Shown: positions 1 to 6,887 of the stretch, piece by piece
Numbering within the stretch: position 1 is the stretch's first letter
Layout of the letters: each line of letters opens with the position of its first letter
Assembly (NCBI GenBank): GCA_934525405.1
Contig: CAKSZF010000019.1
Location: 1 to 20,945, forward strand
DNA from: an uncultured Faecalibacterium sp.
Lineage (GTDB): Bacteria; Bacillota; Clostridia; Oscillospirales; Ruminococcaceae
Direction: 5' to 3'
DNA length: 20,945 nt
Position numbers and translations under genes: made by a program
Notes under the pieces: model-generated
Databases searched by the model: none
What the model was told of the DNA's origin: nothing
Seen by the model: the letters and a program-made list of their open reading frames with translations, nothing else

Positions 1-323
1 TCCCCGCCAAAGGCCAGCTGCACCAGACGGTTGCCCATCTCCACAGCCCGCCACGGCTTGCCCTGATACTTTGCGTTCAGGATGCCGCGCCGCACACAGC
101 CGCTGTAACGGTAGGGCGCAGCCGCACCGGCCAGATTACTGATATAGTGCTGCGCCGGGTCCAGCCGGATGCCGGGCTTGCGGCGCAGCACTTCCAGCTG
201 CTCTGCGCAGTCCGGGCAATCCCGTACATCTCCCAGCACCCGGCCGCAGAAGGGACACTCGCGCGGGTAAAGCAGCTGCCGTACCGCCCGCAGCGCCCTG
301 CGCCGGGGGTCATAATAGTCCAT
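1..323 (-). CDS. comF: ComF family protein (double zinc ribbon, phosphoribosyltransferase-like), 3' part outside window
   Basis: This is the N-terminal 107 codons of a frame that runs off the left edge. It reads MDYYDPRRRALRAVRQLLYP, followed by a four-cysteine zinc ribbon (C23, C26, C36, C39; CPFCG and CPDC). Next comes a segment around residues 70-90 (PYRYSGCVRRGILNAKYQGK) that matches the start of the phosphoribosyltransferase-like domain of ComF proteins. ComF proteins act in the cytosol and are needed for uptake of single-stranded DNA in competent bacteria, probably with the ComFA helicase. That role is known for the family, not shown here. The start codon overlaps the stop of the upstream SLH gene (TGATG), so translation is probably coupled. 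The upstream AAAAAGAA is only a weak ribosome site. The catalytic PRPP loop lies outside the window, so activity cannot be judged. Confidence 0.85.
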   Translation of the reverse strand, partial: MDYYDPRRRALRAVRQLLYPRECPFCGRVLGDVRDCPDCAEQLEVLRRKPGIRLDPAQHYISNLAGAAAPYRYSGCVRRGILNAKYQGKPWRAVEMGNRLVQLAFGG

Positions 324-2449
324 CAATTCTTTTTGACGGCCACGATCACGCGCACACGCTTGCCTGCTGCGCAGCCAAAGTTATCGTACCAGCCGGTCAG
401 ATAGTAGTCCTCGGAGTTCACCTCGGAAAGCTTAGTGGCGTAGTATTGGCCTTTGTACCACAGATACACCTGCATATCGTCTGCCGTCTCGTAACGGGTG
501 CCTTTGCTCATCACCGAGGCTGCGCCCACCTGATCGATCATCATGGGCATCAGCTGGATCATAGCCTTTACCGTGCCGTTCACGTTCTGCCGCACCGCCA
601 GACCGCCTGCCAACACCGGATACTTGATGGAGGTAGAAAAGCTTGCCTGGCTGCCGTTGACGTAGCAGATATAAGTAGCACCGCCGCCCACGAAGTTGAG
701 GATGGTGCTCATGGGCTGGCCGGTAATGTTGGCCAGCTGCTTGAGGCCGATGCTCAGCAGCGAGCCGGAGCTGCTGGTAATGCGGTTCCAGACCGTGCTC
801 AGCAGCGAGCCGTCAATGACGCCCCACAGGATCTCGCTGGTGGTGGGCACCAGCACACTGCGCAGATCATCCACCACCGTGGTGGTGTTGGTGGTGCCGC
901 CGGTAGAGCCGGAACCGGAAGAGCTATCCCCCGAGCCGGAGGAGCCGCTGCCGGTCAGAGTGCCCAGAATGGAGCTGGCGTTGACAGCCAGATTTTTCAC
1001 ATCGTCCAGCACGCCGTATTTCCACAGATCACCGGTGACATCGTTCAAAATCAGGCGGTCGATCTGCCCCTGCTCATTCAGCGTATAGTAGCGCACAGCC
1101 AGCGCGTTCAGTCTTGTCCCCGCTATTCGGCTGGGACGAACCGTCCCAGCCAACCCCTCCGATGTCGTTTCTAAGATTTGTACGTCATCGGCCAGAGCAT
1201 AGTCCCCCAGCGCGGTGGCGGTGTCGTTGATGGTGCCGCTGACCGATTTGGACTCGATAGCGGTCACCTGCTCCCCTTCGGGGGTCACACTGATCTCCAC
1301 CAGCCAGCCGGTGGGGTAGTTCAGGCTTTTGTCAATGTTCACGGTGCGGATGATGCCATCGGTGCACATCACCGAGATCTTTTGCAGCACGTCTGCGCCG
1401 TTATCCTCTACAAGGCTGCGGGTGGCGGTCTGCACCACGCCGTAGAACACGCTGTCGGCTTCCTCGCCGGTGATCACATCGGCTACCTCATTGTCCATGC
1501 CCAGCAGCAGGGTGACCACTTCGCCCACGCCGCCGCCGTTCAGGGAGGAGATCTTGGAAGCCACCGCAGAGCTGCCCAGACTGTAAGTGCTGCCCGCCAC
1601 GGTCAGTGCGGTAGGTGCGCTGGCACTGGGCGATACCGCCGTAATGCGGCCCGCTGCGCGGCGGGTGTAGATCCACACCGTCTGCAGGCTCTCACTGTAA
1701 TAGTATACATCGTACTTGTTCAGCTCCGCCGAGGCAGAGGTCTTATCGTTGCGGTAAACGCTCACCGGCGTAAAGGGCAGCTGGGTGCCCTCCTCTGCCA
1801 CAAAGGGGCCCTTGCGGCTCTTGAGCAGCACCGAGGAGGTATCCACCTGACCGTTGGACACCGTAAAGCCCAGCGAGCTGCCGTAGGCGCTGCCGCTGGC
1901 GGTGTTGGCGCGCAGGGCGTTGTACAGCAGCAGGGTGCACTGCTCGTAGGTCATAGCCTGTCCCTGCGTGCAGGTCAGCTGATCCCGCAGACCGATCTGC
2001 TGCGCCTTGTTCAGCTGTGCCTGCGGGAAGGAGCCGGTCAGATCGGTGGTCTTATAGCTCAGCATCTTCAGCACCGCAGCACAGGCTTCCTCCAGCGTGA
2101 CGGTGTTGTCCGGGCGGAAGGAGCCGTCGGTATAGCCGTTCATCCAGCCCTGCTGCACCGCAATGCGGATGTAGGGTGCCCACTGGGAGGTGCCGGGCAC
2201 ATCCCGGTACAAAGTGCCCACTGTGCCCTGTGCGCCTACGCTCTCCCGGTAGGTGGAAAAGGACACCAGCATTTTGGCAAAAGCGCCTCGGGTAATGTTA
2301 GCGCCCAGCTCCTGACCGGTGGGCATCGCGCCCAGAGTAATGGCCGTCTGCAGGGCCGTGTTGTTGATGCTGGCCGCCGAGACTGGCAGCACCAGCACCG
2401 ACACCGCAATGCTGACCGCCAGCAGAAATGCGAGAATCCGTTTTTTCAT
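323..2449 (-). CDS. Exported SLH-domain surface protein of unknown function
   Basis: This is a 708-residue protein. The chosen ATG has AAGAGGT about 8 bases upstream; a frame 21 codons longer lacks a ribosome site. Residues 1-25 form a signal peptide (MKKR, hydrophobic core, cleavage after VSA). Residues about 52-133 are a good S-layer homology domain (ITRGAFAKML, then YRDVPGTSQWAPYIRIAVQQG and GYTDGSFRPDNTVTLEEA). A weaker SLH-like repeat follows to about residue 182. SLH domains usually bind secondary cell-wall polymers, so the protein should sit on the cell surface. The rest is beta-rich and unrecognised. A Gly/Ser/Thr-rich linker at about 495-522 separates the last domain of about 185 residues. 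The gene follows the exporter permease by 40 bp and overlaps comF by one base. Its function is unknown. It could be a substrate or partner of the exporter, or simply share its promoter. Confidence 0.85.
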   Translation of the reverse strand: MKKRILAFLLAVSIAVSVLVLPVSAASINNTALQTAITLGAMPTGQELGANITRGAFAKMLVSFSTYRESVGAQGTVGTLYRDVPGTSQWAPYIRIAVQQGWMNGYTDGSFRPDNTVTLEEACAAVLKMLSYKTTDLTGSFPQAQLNKAQQIGLRDQLTCTQGQAMTYEQCTLLLYNALRANTASGSAYGSSLGFTVSNGQVDTSSVLLKSRKGPFVAEEGTQLPFTPVSVYRNDKTSASAELNKYDVYYYSESLQTVWIYTRRAAGRITAVSPSASAPTALTVAGSTYSLGSSAVASKISSLNGGGVGEVVTLLLGMDNEVADVITGEEADSVFYGVVQTATRSLVEDNGADVLQKISVMCTDGIIRTVNIDKSLNYPTGWLVEISVTPEGEQVTAIESKSVSGTINDTATALGDYALADDVQILETTSEGLAGTVRPSRIAGTRLNALAVRYYTLNEQGQIDRLILNDVTGDLWKYGVLDDVKNLAVNASSILGTLTGSGSSGSGDSSSGSGSTGGTTNTTTVVDDLRSVLVPTTSEILWGVIDGSLLSTVWNRITSSSGSLLSIGLKQLANITGQPMSTILNFVGGGATYICYVNGSQASFSTSIKYPVLAGGLAVRQNVNGTVKAMIQLMPMMIDQVGAASVMSKGTRYETADDMQVYLWYKGQYYATKLSEVNSEDYYLTGWYDNFGCAAGKRVRVIVAVKKN

Positions 2450-2489
2450 TGGTCGTACCTCTTGTTCTTTGTTTATCACGCCGCCGCGA

Positions 2490-3701
2490 TCAATCGTAGC
2501 GCAATGCTTCAATGGGGTTCAGCCGGGCTGCGCGCCGCGCCGGCAGATAGCCGAACAACACGCCGATGCCCACCGAGATGCCAAAGGCCACCACGATGGA
2601 GTTGATGGAAGGGCTTACCGTAACGGTGGTATCGGTCATGAACATGGGCAGCACCTTGTTTGCCGCCATGGACACCACATAGCCCAGCGCAATGCCTAAA
2701 ACGCCGCCCAGCGCAGAGGTGGTGGCTGCTTCCACCACGAACTGCGCCAGAATGGTGCGCTCCTTTGCGCCCAGCGCTTTGCGGATGCCGATCTCGCGGG
2801 TGCGCTCGGTCACCGACACCAGCATGATGTTCATGATGCCGATGCCGCCCACCAGCAGCGAGATACTGGCAATGCCGGTAAGTATCACAATGACCATGTT
2901 GATCATCTTGTTCATTTCCTCCAGCCACTCGCTGGCGCTGTACACATAGTAGCCGTTTTCGGTCTTGAGGATCGACATCAGTTCCTCTTCCATGGTGGTC
3001 TTGGCCTCGTTGGCAAAGTTTTCGTCGGTCATCACCGCCGTGTAGCAGTCCACCGAGCTCTGGCTGGAAAGCCGCATCACGGTGGTGTAGGGCAGGTAGA
3101 CGCAGTCGTCGTCGCTGCCCTGCTGCATGGTGGGGTCGCTGACTTTGGCAGACAGCACACCTACGACGCGGAACTTGTTGGCACCGATCTTGAGCGTCTG
3201 CCCCACACCGTTGCCGCCAAAGGCTACGCGGTTGAGGTAATCGCCGATGACGCAGACCTGCTTGTTGTCCTGCATATCCATGTACTGCAGGCCGCGCCCC
3301 TGAACGATCTGGTAATTCTTCATTTCGGTAAAGTTTTCGTCCACACCGCTCATGTTGGACCAGCGGTAGCTGGTGGTACCGATCTTCAGCGTACCGCTGG
3401 CTTTGCCGCTGAAGTTAACCTGCGGCGACACCGCCTTGATCAGGTCGGAATGCCGCTGGCAGATGTCGTACATCTCCTCCACCGACACGGAGCGGGAGCC
3501 ATAGCCCCACACCTGAATGCTGAGGGTGTTGGTGCCCAGTGCGGAAAAGCTGTCCCGCATACTTTTGGTCATGCCGTTGCCCAGACCTACGATGACGATG
3601 ACCGCCATTACGCCGATGATGATGCCCAGCATGGTCAGAAAGGTGCGCAGCTTGTTGCTCCACACGTTCTGGATAGCCTGCCGGAAGGTTTCAAAGATCA
3701 T
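2490..3701 (-). CDS. MacB-type ABC transporter permease
   Basis: This 403-residue membrane protein has the MacB/FtsX layout. TM1 is at about 20-41 (TFLTMLGIIIGVMAVIVIVGLG). A large extracytoplasmic domain follows to about 260, and three more membrane segments lie at about 268-297, 325-346 and 370-390. It has the conserved cytoplasmic stretch VTERTREIGIRKALGA and the family ending PARRAARLNPIEALRYD. Such permeases couple ATP hydrolysis to movement of their periplasmic domain (mechanotransmission) and export peptides, antibiotics or lipoproteins. The substrate here is unknown. The start ATG overlaps the stop of the ATPase gene by four bases (ATGA). In Gram-negatives MacB is fused to its ATPase; here the two are separate, as is usual in Firmicutes. 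Confidence 0.93.
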   Translation of the reverse strand: MIFETFRQAIQNVWSNKLRTFLTMLGIIIGVMAVIVIVGLGNGMTKSMRDSFSALGTNTLSIQVWGYGSRSVSVEEMYDICQRHSDLIKAVSPQVNFSGKASGTLKIGTTSYRWSNMSGVDENFTEMKNYQIVQGRGLQYMDMQDNKQVCVIGDYLNRVAFGGNGVGQTLKIGANKFRVVGVLSAKVSDPTMQQGSDDDCVYLPYTTVMRLSSQSSVDCYTAVMTDENFANEAKTTMEEELMSILKTENGYYVYSASEWLEEMNKMINMVIVILTGIASISLLVGGIGIMNIMLVSVTERTREIGIRKALGAKERTILAQFVVEAATTSALGGVLGIALGYVVSMAANKVLPMFMTDTTVTVSPSINSIVVAFGISVGIGVLFGYLPARRAARLNPIEALRYD

Positions 3702-4447
3702 GCCTGTTCCTCCTTCTCCGGCGTTTCGGGCAGCAGGGTGGGCTGCACCATGGCCTCCGGTGCGTGGGAATCGCCGTCATACACCACCTGACCGTCCTCC
3801 AGCCGGATGATGCGGTCGGCCTGCACGGCAATGGAATTGTCGTGGGTGATCAGCACTACGGTGTGTCCCTGCTTGTGCAGCTGCTGCAAAAGCCCCAGCA
3901 CCTCACGGCCGGTATGGGAGTCCAGTGCGCCGGTGGGCTCGTCCGCCAGAATGACCGGCGGGTTGCGCACCAGTGCCCGCGCAATGGACACACGCTGCTG
4001 CTGACCGCCGGAAAGCTGGTTGGGGCGGTTTTTCAGCTTGTCGCCAAGTCCCACCTGCTCCAGCACCTCCCGGGCGCGGATGTGGCGCTCGGCGCGGGAG
4101 ACGCCTGCATACACCAGCGGCACCTCCACATTTTCCATCAGGTTCAGCTTGGGCAGCAGATTGTATTGCTGGAAGATAAAGCCCAGCATCTCGTTGCGGA
4201 CAGCGGCCAGCTCGTTGCGGTTCATCTTGCCCACATCCCTGCCGTTGAGCCGGTAGGTGCCGTAGGTGGGCACATCCAGACAGCCGATGATGTTCATGCA
4301 GGTGGATTTGCCCGAACCGGACTGACCCACGATGGCCACGAACTCGCCTTTTTCGATTTTCATGGTGATGTGGTCGGCAGCCTTTACCGTGGTATCGCCC
4401 ATCTGGTAATACTTGCACACCGCATCAAACTCGATCAGAGCGCTCAT
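3698..4447 (-). CDS. MacB/LolD-type ABC transporter ATP-binding protein
   Basis: This 249-residue nucleotide-binding subunit is complete. It has Walker A GQSGSGKST (41-49), the Q-loop FQQYNLLP (92-99), the signature LSGGQQQR (145-152), Walker B VILADEPTGALD (165-176) and the switch histidine in THD (H202). The ADEPTGALD form is typical of the MacB/LolD/FtsE class, which works with FtsX-fold permeases, and that fits the next gene. The start has a strong AGGAGG five bases upstream. The gene lies 14 bp after the adaptor and overlaps the permease by four bases. The acidic last 25 residues are not conserved in the family. It acts on the cytoplasmic face of the membrane. Confidence 0.95.
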   Translation of the reverse strand: MSALIEFDAVCKYYQMGDTTVKAADHITMKIEKGEFVAIVGQSGSGKSTCMNIIGCLDVPTYGTYRLNGRDVGKMNRNELAAVRNEMLGFIFQQYNLLPKLNLMENVEVPLVYAGVSRAERHIRAREVLEQVGLGDKLKNRPNQLSGGQQQRVSIARALVRNPPVILADEPTGALDSHTGREVLGLLQQLHKQGHTVVLITHDNSIAVQADRIIRLEDGQVVYDGDSHAPEAMVQPTLLPETPEKEEQA

Positions 4448-4461
4448 TCATCCCTCCTGCG

Positions 4462-6261
4462 TCAATCCACCACGACTGCACCGGCCTCAGCGGGGTCGAT
4501 GCCCTCTGCGGGTTCTTCAGCGTCCGCTGCGGGGGCTTCGCCGTTTTCCGTCTCCTCCGGCAGCACTTCCTCACCGCCCTCAGTGAGGTCTGCGCCGTTC
4601 CCGGTGTCCCCGATCCCCTCACCGTCCATGCCGTCATAGCCACCGGAGCCGTAGTCATAGTAGCTGTCGCTGCTCACAGAGCTGGGGTCGTAGGCGATGG
4701 TATCGCTCTCGGACAGGCCGCTGGTTACCTGCGTATAGTTGTCGTCGCTGACACCGGTCTTGACCTTGACGTACACATAGCCCTCCGGTGCACTCATGGA
4801 GGTGTCGGCGTTCACAGCGCTGGGCGAATCCTGCCGCACCAGCACATAGCTGCCCCGCACGATGGCGGCATTGAGCACGGTGAGCGCGTTTTTGGCCTGC
4901 GCCACCACGATCTCGGCGTTGGCGTTCATGCCCGGGCGCAGACCATCGGTCTCGTCAATGCGCACGGTCACCGGGTAGGTGGTGGTACCGCCGCTGGTAT
5001 CGCCCTTCATGGACACACGGGTGACCACGCCCTCGTAGGTCTTATCCTTCACGGCGTCTGCGGTCACCTGCACGGTCTGCCCCACCTGCAGGCTGCTGAC
5101 CTGCAGCTCATCCACGTTGATGGTCATTTCCAGATAGCTCAGGTCGTAAATGGTGCACAGGTCACTGCCGGTGCTCAGGGCATCGCCCACCTTGGCATTT
5201 TTCTCGATGATGGTGCCGCTGATGGGCGAGGTGATGGTGTAGTTGTCCATAGCATCCTGCATATTCTGCATGGACAGCTCCGCACCGCGCAGGGTCTCGG
5301 AGGCAGACTGGATGGACTCGGTCAGGTCCTCACCGCTGAGGGTCAGGATGATGTCGTCCTTGTTCACGTTGCCACCCTCCCGCACATTGATGGCGGTAAC
5401 GGTGCCGGAGGACAGCGCAGTCAGGGTGCGCTCGGCCTGATACTGGAAGTTTGCCGCTGCAATAGAGCTTACCCCGTTGATGGTAGCCGTAGCCGCCTGT
5501 GCCGTGGTCAGACCACCAGCATTGGATACCGCGAGGGTCACGGTGCGGGTAAGCAGGTTGCCGGTGCTCAGCGCATCGGTACCGGTCACAGCGGTAATGG
5601 TGCCGGGCAGCACCTCAAAGGTGCCGTCCAGCGTCACCTCGGCGCTCTGTCCCACCGAGAAGTTGGCAGCATCCGCAGCCGGGAATTCCAGCACCAGATT
5701 CATCTTGGAGCTGTCCCGCACCACGGCCACTTCCTGACCGCTCTTTACCTCATCGCCCTTGTTCACCTTCAGGCTGCTGACGACGCCCGCCACCTCGGCG
5801 CGGACATACTGGCGGTCTGCAGTCTTATCGTAGCTGCGCTGCGCCTGCTGCAGGGTAATGGCTGCCTGCTCCACCTTGGTAGTGGCGTCGGAGGAATCCA
5901 CCGTGTAGAGCACAGTGCCCTCCTCCACGATATCGCCCTCCTCAAAGCTGCCGGTCAGCACCTTGCCGGACACCAGCGATTTAACGCTGTAAGTATTGGC
6001 GGGCTTCAAAGTGCCGGTGCCGCTGAGCGTGTTGGAAACATCCCGGGTCTCCGGCACTGCTTCCGTATAGGAAGTATCCACGTTGGCGGGCTTTGCGCTC
6101 TTAGGCTTCAGCAGCCACCAGCCGCCGGCCAGCACCACAATCGCCACCGGTACCAGCCACTTCCAGTTCTTTTTGGCAAACGCCGCCGCGCTGCTTTTTT
6201 TCGGTGCAGCCGCTGCGTCCTGCTGCGGGTCGGCGGGTTGTTTAGACTTTTTCCAGATCAT
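4462..6261 (-). CDS. MacA/HlyD-type efflux adaptor (membrane fusion protein) with two barrel-sandwich modules
   Basis: This is a 599-residue protein with AGGAGG nine bases before the ATG. The cytoplasmic N-terminus (1-33) is Lys/Ala-rich. One membrane anchor follows at about 35-51 (KWLVPVAIVVLAGGWWLL), so the bulk lies outside the cell. The first lipoyl-like half is at about 88-125, a short helix with Gln/Ala repeats at about 126-150, and the second half at about 151-188. A further pair occurs around TVTAINVREGGNVNKDD and GTIIEKNAKVGDALS, separated by a helical hairpin of about 35 residues. A beta-barrel and membrane-proximal region follow. The last 65 residues are Gly/Tyr then Glu/Ala-rich and acidic. 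Adaptors of this family bind MacB-type permeases and widen the export path. In a cell without an outer membrane the adaptor probably spans only the wall zone. It is the first gene of the operon. Confidence 0.9.
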   Translation of the reverse strand: MIWKKSKQPADPQQDAAAAPKKSSAAAFAKKNWKWLVPVAIVVLAGGWWLLKPKSAKPANVDTSYTEAVPETRDVSNTLSGTGTLKPANTYSVKSLVSGKVLTGSFEEGDIVEEGTVLYTVDSSDATTKVEQAAITLQQAQRSYDKTADRQYVRAEVAGVVSSLKVNKGDEVKSGQEVAVVRDSSKMNLVLEFPAADAANFSVGQSAEVTLDGTFEVLPGTITAVTGTDALSTGNLLTRTVTLAVSNAGGLTTAQAATATINGVSSIAAANFQYQAERTLTALSSGTVTAINVREGGNVNKDDIILTLSGEDLTESIQSASETLRGAELSMQNMQDAMDNYTITSPISGTIIEKNAKVGDALSTGSDLCTIYDLSYLEMTINVDELQVSSLQVGQTVQVTADAVKDKTYEGVVTRVSMKGDTSGGTTTYPVTVRIDETDGLRPGMNANAEIVVAQAKNALTVLNAAIVRGSYVLVRQDSPSAVNADTSMSAPEGYVYVKVKTGVSDDNYTQVTSGLSESDTIAYDPSSVSSDSYYDYGSGGYDGMDGEGIGDTGNGADLTEGGEEVLPEETENGEAPAADAEEPAEGIDPAEAGAVVVD

Positions 6262-6334
6262 TCTTGCCGTTCCTCCTAGGTTCTTTTATGACAAGGTGTT
6301 TTTGCAAAGGCCCTTATCAAAAACTCATATTTGT

Positions 6335-6363
6335 AGTGTAACGCATTTTGCTCCGATAAACAA
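6335..6363 (-). promoter_or_regulatory. Candidate promoter of the exporter-SLH-comF operon
   Basis: On the minus strand TTGTTT (6363-6358) and TACACT (6340-6335) are separated by 17 bp and lie about 70 bp before the adaptor start. Each box matches the sigma-A consensus at about four of six positions. It is the best candidate in the gap but not a strong one. Confidence 0.35.
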
Positions 6364-6439
6364 GCGTCCATTTTTCGTTTCACGGCATTTCCACAAAGTT
6401 TCAGACTTTTTTAACAAAGAATGGCTTTTATTCAAGCAA

Positions 6440-6477
6440 AAAACGGCACCCGGAAATTTCCTCCCGGGTGCCGTTTT
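6440..6477 (-). terminator. Intrinsic terminator of the flavoprotein-NusG-II operon
   Basis: A perfect 14-bp stem pairs AAAACGGCACCCGG (6440-6453) with 6464-6477, leaving a 10-nt loop. Read on the minus strand it ends in a run of T (TTTTTTGC), just after the stop of the NusG-II gene. It separates that operon from the exporter operon. Confidence 0.92.
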
Positions 6478-6485
6478 CTTTGTTT

Positions 6486-6887
6486 TTACTCTGCGTCTGC
6501 GGTGGGCTCTACCACCACATACACCCCTGCGGGCACACAGGCGGCCCATGCGCCGTCCTTGTCCAGCCAGCCGAATTGCTCACAGACATGGTCCGGGCAC
6601 TGACTGTCCAAAAACGCGATGGCTCCATCCTTCACCTGCAGGTGCACGATGTAGTCCCCTACCTCGTACAGGTAATCATGATCCTGCGCAAGGGTCAGGG
6701 TCTCGGTAACGCCGTCACCGAAATCCACAACGGCCTGTAAGCCGCTGCCCTTGGCGGGGTGCTGCGCCCGCACCGCAAGAAAAACACCTGCGGCCAGCGC
6801 CAGCACCACCAGTGCAAAGATCACATTTTTCTTCCACGCGCTGCCCTTGGGGGCGGCGGTGTCAGAGTTTTTTTGCTTTATGCTCAT
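6486..6887 (-). CDS. Membrane-anchored NusG domain II-containing protein
   Basis: This 133-residue protein has a Lys-rich N-terminus, one membrane segment at about 21-40 (NVIFALVVLALAAGVFLAVR), and a small beta-rich domain outside the cell. It carries the family cysteine pattern CPDHVC (C97, C102) plus C117 in AACVPAGVYVVVE. These are the hallmarks of the 'NusG domain II' small-protein family found in Firmicutes. The fold resembles a NusG domain, but the protein is not a transcription factor. The role is unknown. The conserved cysteines, and frequent placement of relatives beside redox or flavin genes, suggest a redox or metal-linked job, which is inference. The start overlaps the stop of the flavoprotein gene (ATGA), so the two are probably made in a fixed ratio. 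Confidence 0.85.
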   Translation of the reverse strand: MSIKQKNSDTAAPKGSAWKKNVIFALVVLALAAGVFLAVRAQHPAKGSGLQAVVDFGDGVTETLTLAQDHDYLYEVGDYIVHLQVKDGAIAFLDSQCPDHVCEQFGWLDKDGAWAACVPAGVYVVVEPTADAE

